Of a stretch of 64,000 nt of DNA, positions 62,679-64,000 are shown one piece after another; positions within the stretch are counted from its first letter, which is position 1; every line of letters starts with the position of its first letter. Origin of the DNA: Pseudomaricurvus hydrocarbonicus (lineage in GTDB: Bacteria; Pseudomonadota; Gammaproteobacteria; Pseudomonadales; Cellvibrionaceae). The notes under the pieces were generated by a model. It was not told the DNA's origin, ran no database searches, and saw only the letters and a program-made list of their open reading frames with translations. The stretch covers positions 124,001 to 188,000 of the forward strand of contig NZ_JAAONZ010000003.1 in assembly GCF_011602365.1 (NCBI RefSeq), given 5' to 3'. Position numbers and translations under genes: made by a program.

Positions 62679-64000
62679 TTAGTGTGCCTTGTCCAGTTCT
62701 TGCATGGTGCGAGAAATGGCTTCCGGTGACGTGGTATTTTTGGCAATGATCTTGTACAGCCCGGGAATAATATAAAGGGTTAAAACTGTAGAAAACGCGA
62801 CGCCAAATAAAATAACCACACCCAGAATGTTTCTGCTGACGGAACCGGGGCCGGCCATAACGACCAGCGGGATGGCACCTGCCAGGGTAGAGATGGTTGT
62901 CATCAGAACCGGTCTCATTCGAATTTGACAGGCCTGGATAATGGCCTCGTTAAATTCAATTCCCTGATCACGCAGTTGGTTGATGAATTCGACCAACAAA
63001 ATTCCGCTTTTGGTGGCAATGCCAATCAACATCAGTAAGGCAATCTGACTGAAAATATTGAAGGTGATGCCGGTCGCCAACAATCCCATTAATCCGCCGG
63101 TGACAGCCAGGGGCACCGTCATGATGATGACGGTTGGATGAATAAAACTCTCAAACTGGGCGGCCATGACCAAAAACAAAACCAACAGCGCCAAGCCAAA
63201 CGTGAAATAAATTCCGCCGCTGGAGTCTTTGTATTCCAGTGATTCTCCACGGTAATCAATCTTCGCGCCCGCGGGTAGTTTGTCGGCAACGGTTTGTTCC
63301 AAAAAGGCCAGAGCTTCACCCTGAGTCACGCTGGGGGCTAAACCTGCGCTGATGGTCACAGCTCGCATGCGATTGTAACGATTTTGGGTGGAGATCCCGG
63401 CCTTGCTTGTGATGTGAATCAGGTTGGAGAGTTTTATAAGTTCGCCGCTGGTTGAAGAGCGAACGTCGATGTTGAGAATGTCATCGGGTGTCATCCGCTG
63501 ATGTTTTTCAAGTTGAACAATAACCGGGTATTCTTCTCCGTTATTGCTGTAGGTAGTCACTTCGCTTTCGGTCATGAGCGACTGGAGGGTTTCACCAATA
63601 TCTTTGACTGAAATCCCCAGTGTTGCCGCACGAGTATTGTCAATATCAATATGGATTTGTTGTTGAGTTTCTTTCAGATCTGAATTGAGCATACCGAACA
63701 GGCCGCTGGCTCGGGCGGAGTCCATTACAATATCGCGCCATTCACTGAGATCTTTAAAGGTTGGGCCCTGAATAACAAATTGAACCGGGCTGCTGGCGCT
63801 GCCGCTGGTCAGTCCGGAGGGCATAAAGGTCATAGCCCGGATGCCCGGTATTTGGCGCCACTGCTGGTTTACATGCTCTCTTAATTCAAAGGCACTGAAC
63901 TCCCGTTCATTCCAGGGCACCAGTGAGATTCTGGAAAACGCAACGGTAGGGGATGTGGATCCCATGAATGGCGAAACAAACAGAATACGGGTGATTCCCC
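62679..64000 (-). CDS. RND efflux transporter permease, C-terminal part (cut by window edge)
   Basis: The frame stays open to base 64000, so about 440 C-terminal residues of an AcrB/MdtB-type inner-membrane pump of ~1030 aa are present. Visible: the second periplasmic porter/docking half (VQFVIQGPTFKDLSEW, IDIDNTRAATLGISVKDIG, LIKLSNLIHI, YRGESLEYKDSSGG) and membrane segments 8-12 (GLALLVLFLVMAAQFESFIHP, LTGGLMGLL-like region, IGIATKSGILLVEFINQLRDQG, RMRPVLMTTISTLAGAIPLV). It exports toxic compounds with a membrane-fusion protein, presumably encoded upstream beyond the window. Ends with a Lys/His tail. Confidence 0.92.
   Translation of the reverse strand, partial: GITRILFVSPFMGSTSPTVAFSRISLVPWNEREFSAFELREHVNQQWRQIPGIRAMTFMPSGLTSGSASSPVQFVIQGPTFKDLSEWRDIVMDSARASGLFGMLNSDLKETQQQIHIDIDNTRAATLGISVKDIGETLQSLMTESEVTTYSNNGEEYPVIVQLEKHQRMTPDDILNIDVRSSTSGELIKLSNLIHITSKAGISTQNRYNRMRAVTISAGLAPSVTQGEALAFLEQTVADKLPAGAKIDYRGESLEYKDSSGGIYFTFGLALLVLFLVMAAQFESFIHPTVIIMTVPLAVTGGLMGLLATGITFNIFSQIALLMLIGIATKSGILLVEFINQLRDQGIEFNEAIIQACQIRMRPVLMTTISTLAGAIPLVVMAGPGSVSRNILGVVILFGVAFSTVLTLYIIPGLYKIIAKNTTSPEAISRTMQELDKAH

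Overview
The window is chromosomal DNA of a gammaproteobacterium, most probably a marine or polysaccharide-associated member of the Pseudomonadales/Cellvibrionales group. The main evidence is gene order. The blocks ispB - rplU - rpmA - obgE - proB - rpsT - murJ - ribF - ileS - lspA - fkpB - ispH - minor pilin operon (fimU/T, pilV, pilW, pilX, pilY1, pilE) - pilR - pilS follow the arrangement known from Pseudomonas. The large orphan TonB-dependent receptors and stand-alone cytochrome genes fit a marine heterotroph. I see no insertion sequence, prophage, CRISPR array, tRNA or rRNA.

Layout. 0.6-3.2 kb: dbpA (RNA helicase) and speB (agmatinase). 3.5-8.4 kb: a membrane-anchored AraC-type regulator followed by a tight three-gene haem-protein operon (diheme cytochrome c, MauG/CcpA-type diheme enzyme, and a parallel beta-helix protein fused to a cytochrome c domain). 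This is the best candidate for an undescribed system. 8.5-12.1 kb: a minus-strand pqiA-pqiA-pqiB-pqiC lipid-transport operon in which pqiB carries an apparent 3' frameshift. 12.3-17.9 kb: yqcC, dinG, pgi and ispB. 18.2-32 kb: housekeeping genes for ribosome, cell wall, cofactors and isoprenoids, including SOS-type yebG behind a near-ideal LexA box. 32-42.7 kb: minor type IV pilins, PilY1 and the PilS/PilR two-component system. 42.8-46.4 kb: nadE, an unrecognised secreted protein and a dienoyl-CoA-reductase-like SDR. 46.6-54.8 kb: a TonB receptor, a PhoP/PhoQ-like two-component operon with a small secreted protein, a glycine-zipper protein, a Lon-N-domain protein and a LysR regulator. 55.2-59.2 kb: gcvT-gcvP (no gcvH between them). 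59.3-64 kb: a second TonB receptor, an 0.8 kb gene-free stretch and the C-terminal half of an RND transporter cut by the window edge.

The most striking feature that genes do not explain is the number of short tandem and dispersed repeats at gene boundaries. There are heptamer arrays (18 copies of TACTCGC, 9 copies of CTAGTTT, several degenerate ones), exact or near-exact duplications of 11, 13, 16 and 17 bp, a degenerate ~20-bp array, and a 25-bp element present twice with one mismatch. Many touch a stop or start codon, and some seem to have been absorbed into coding sequence (sensor-kinase tails and linkers). All calls rest on reading the sequence; no database search was run.
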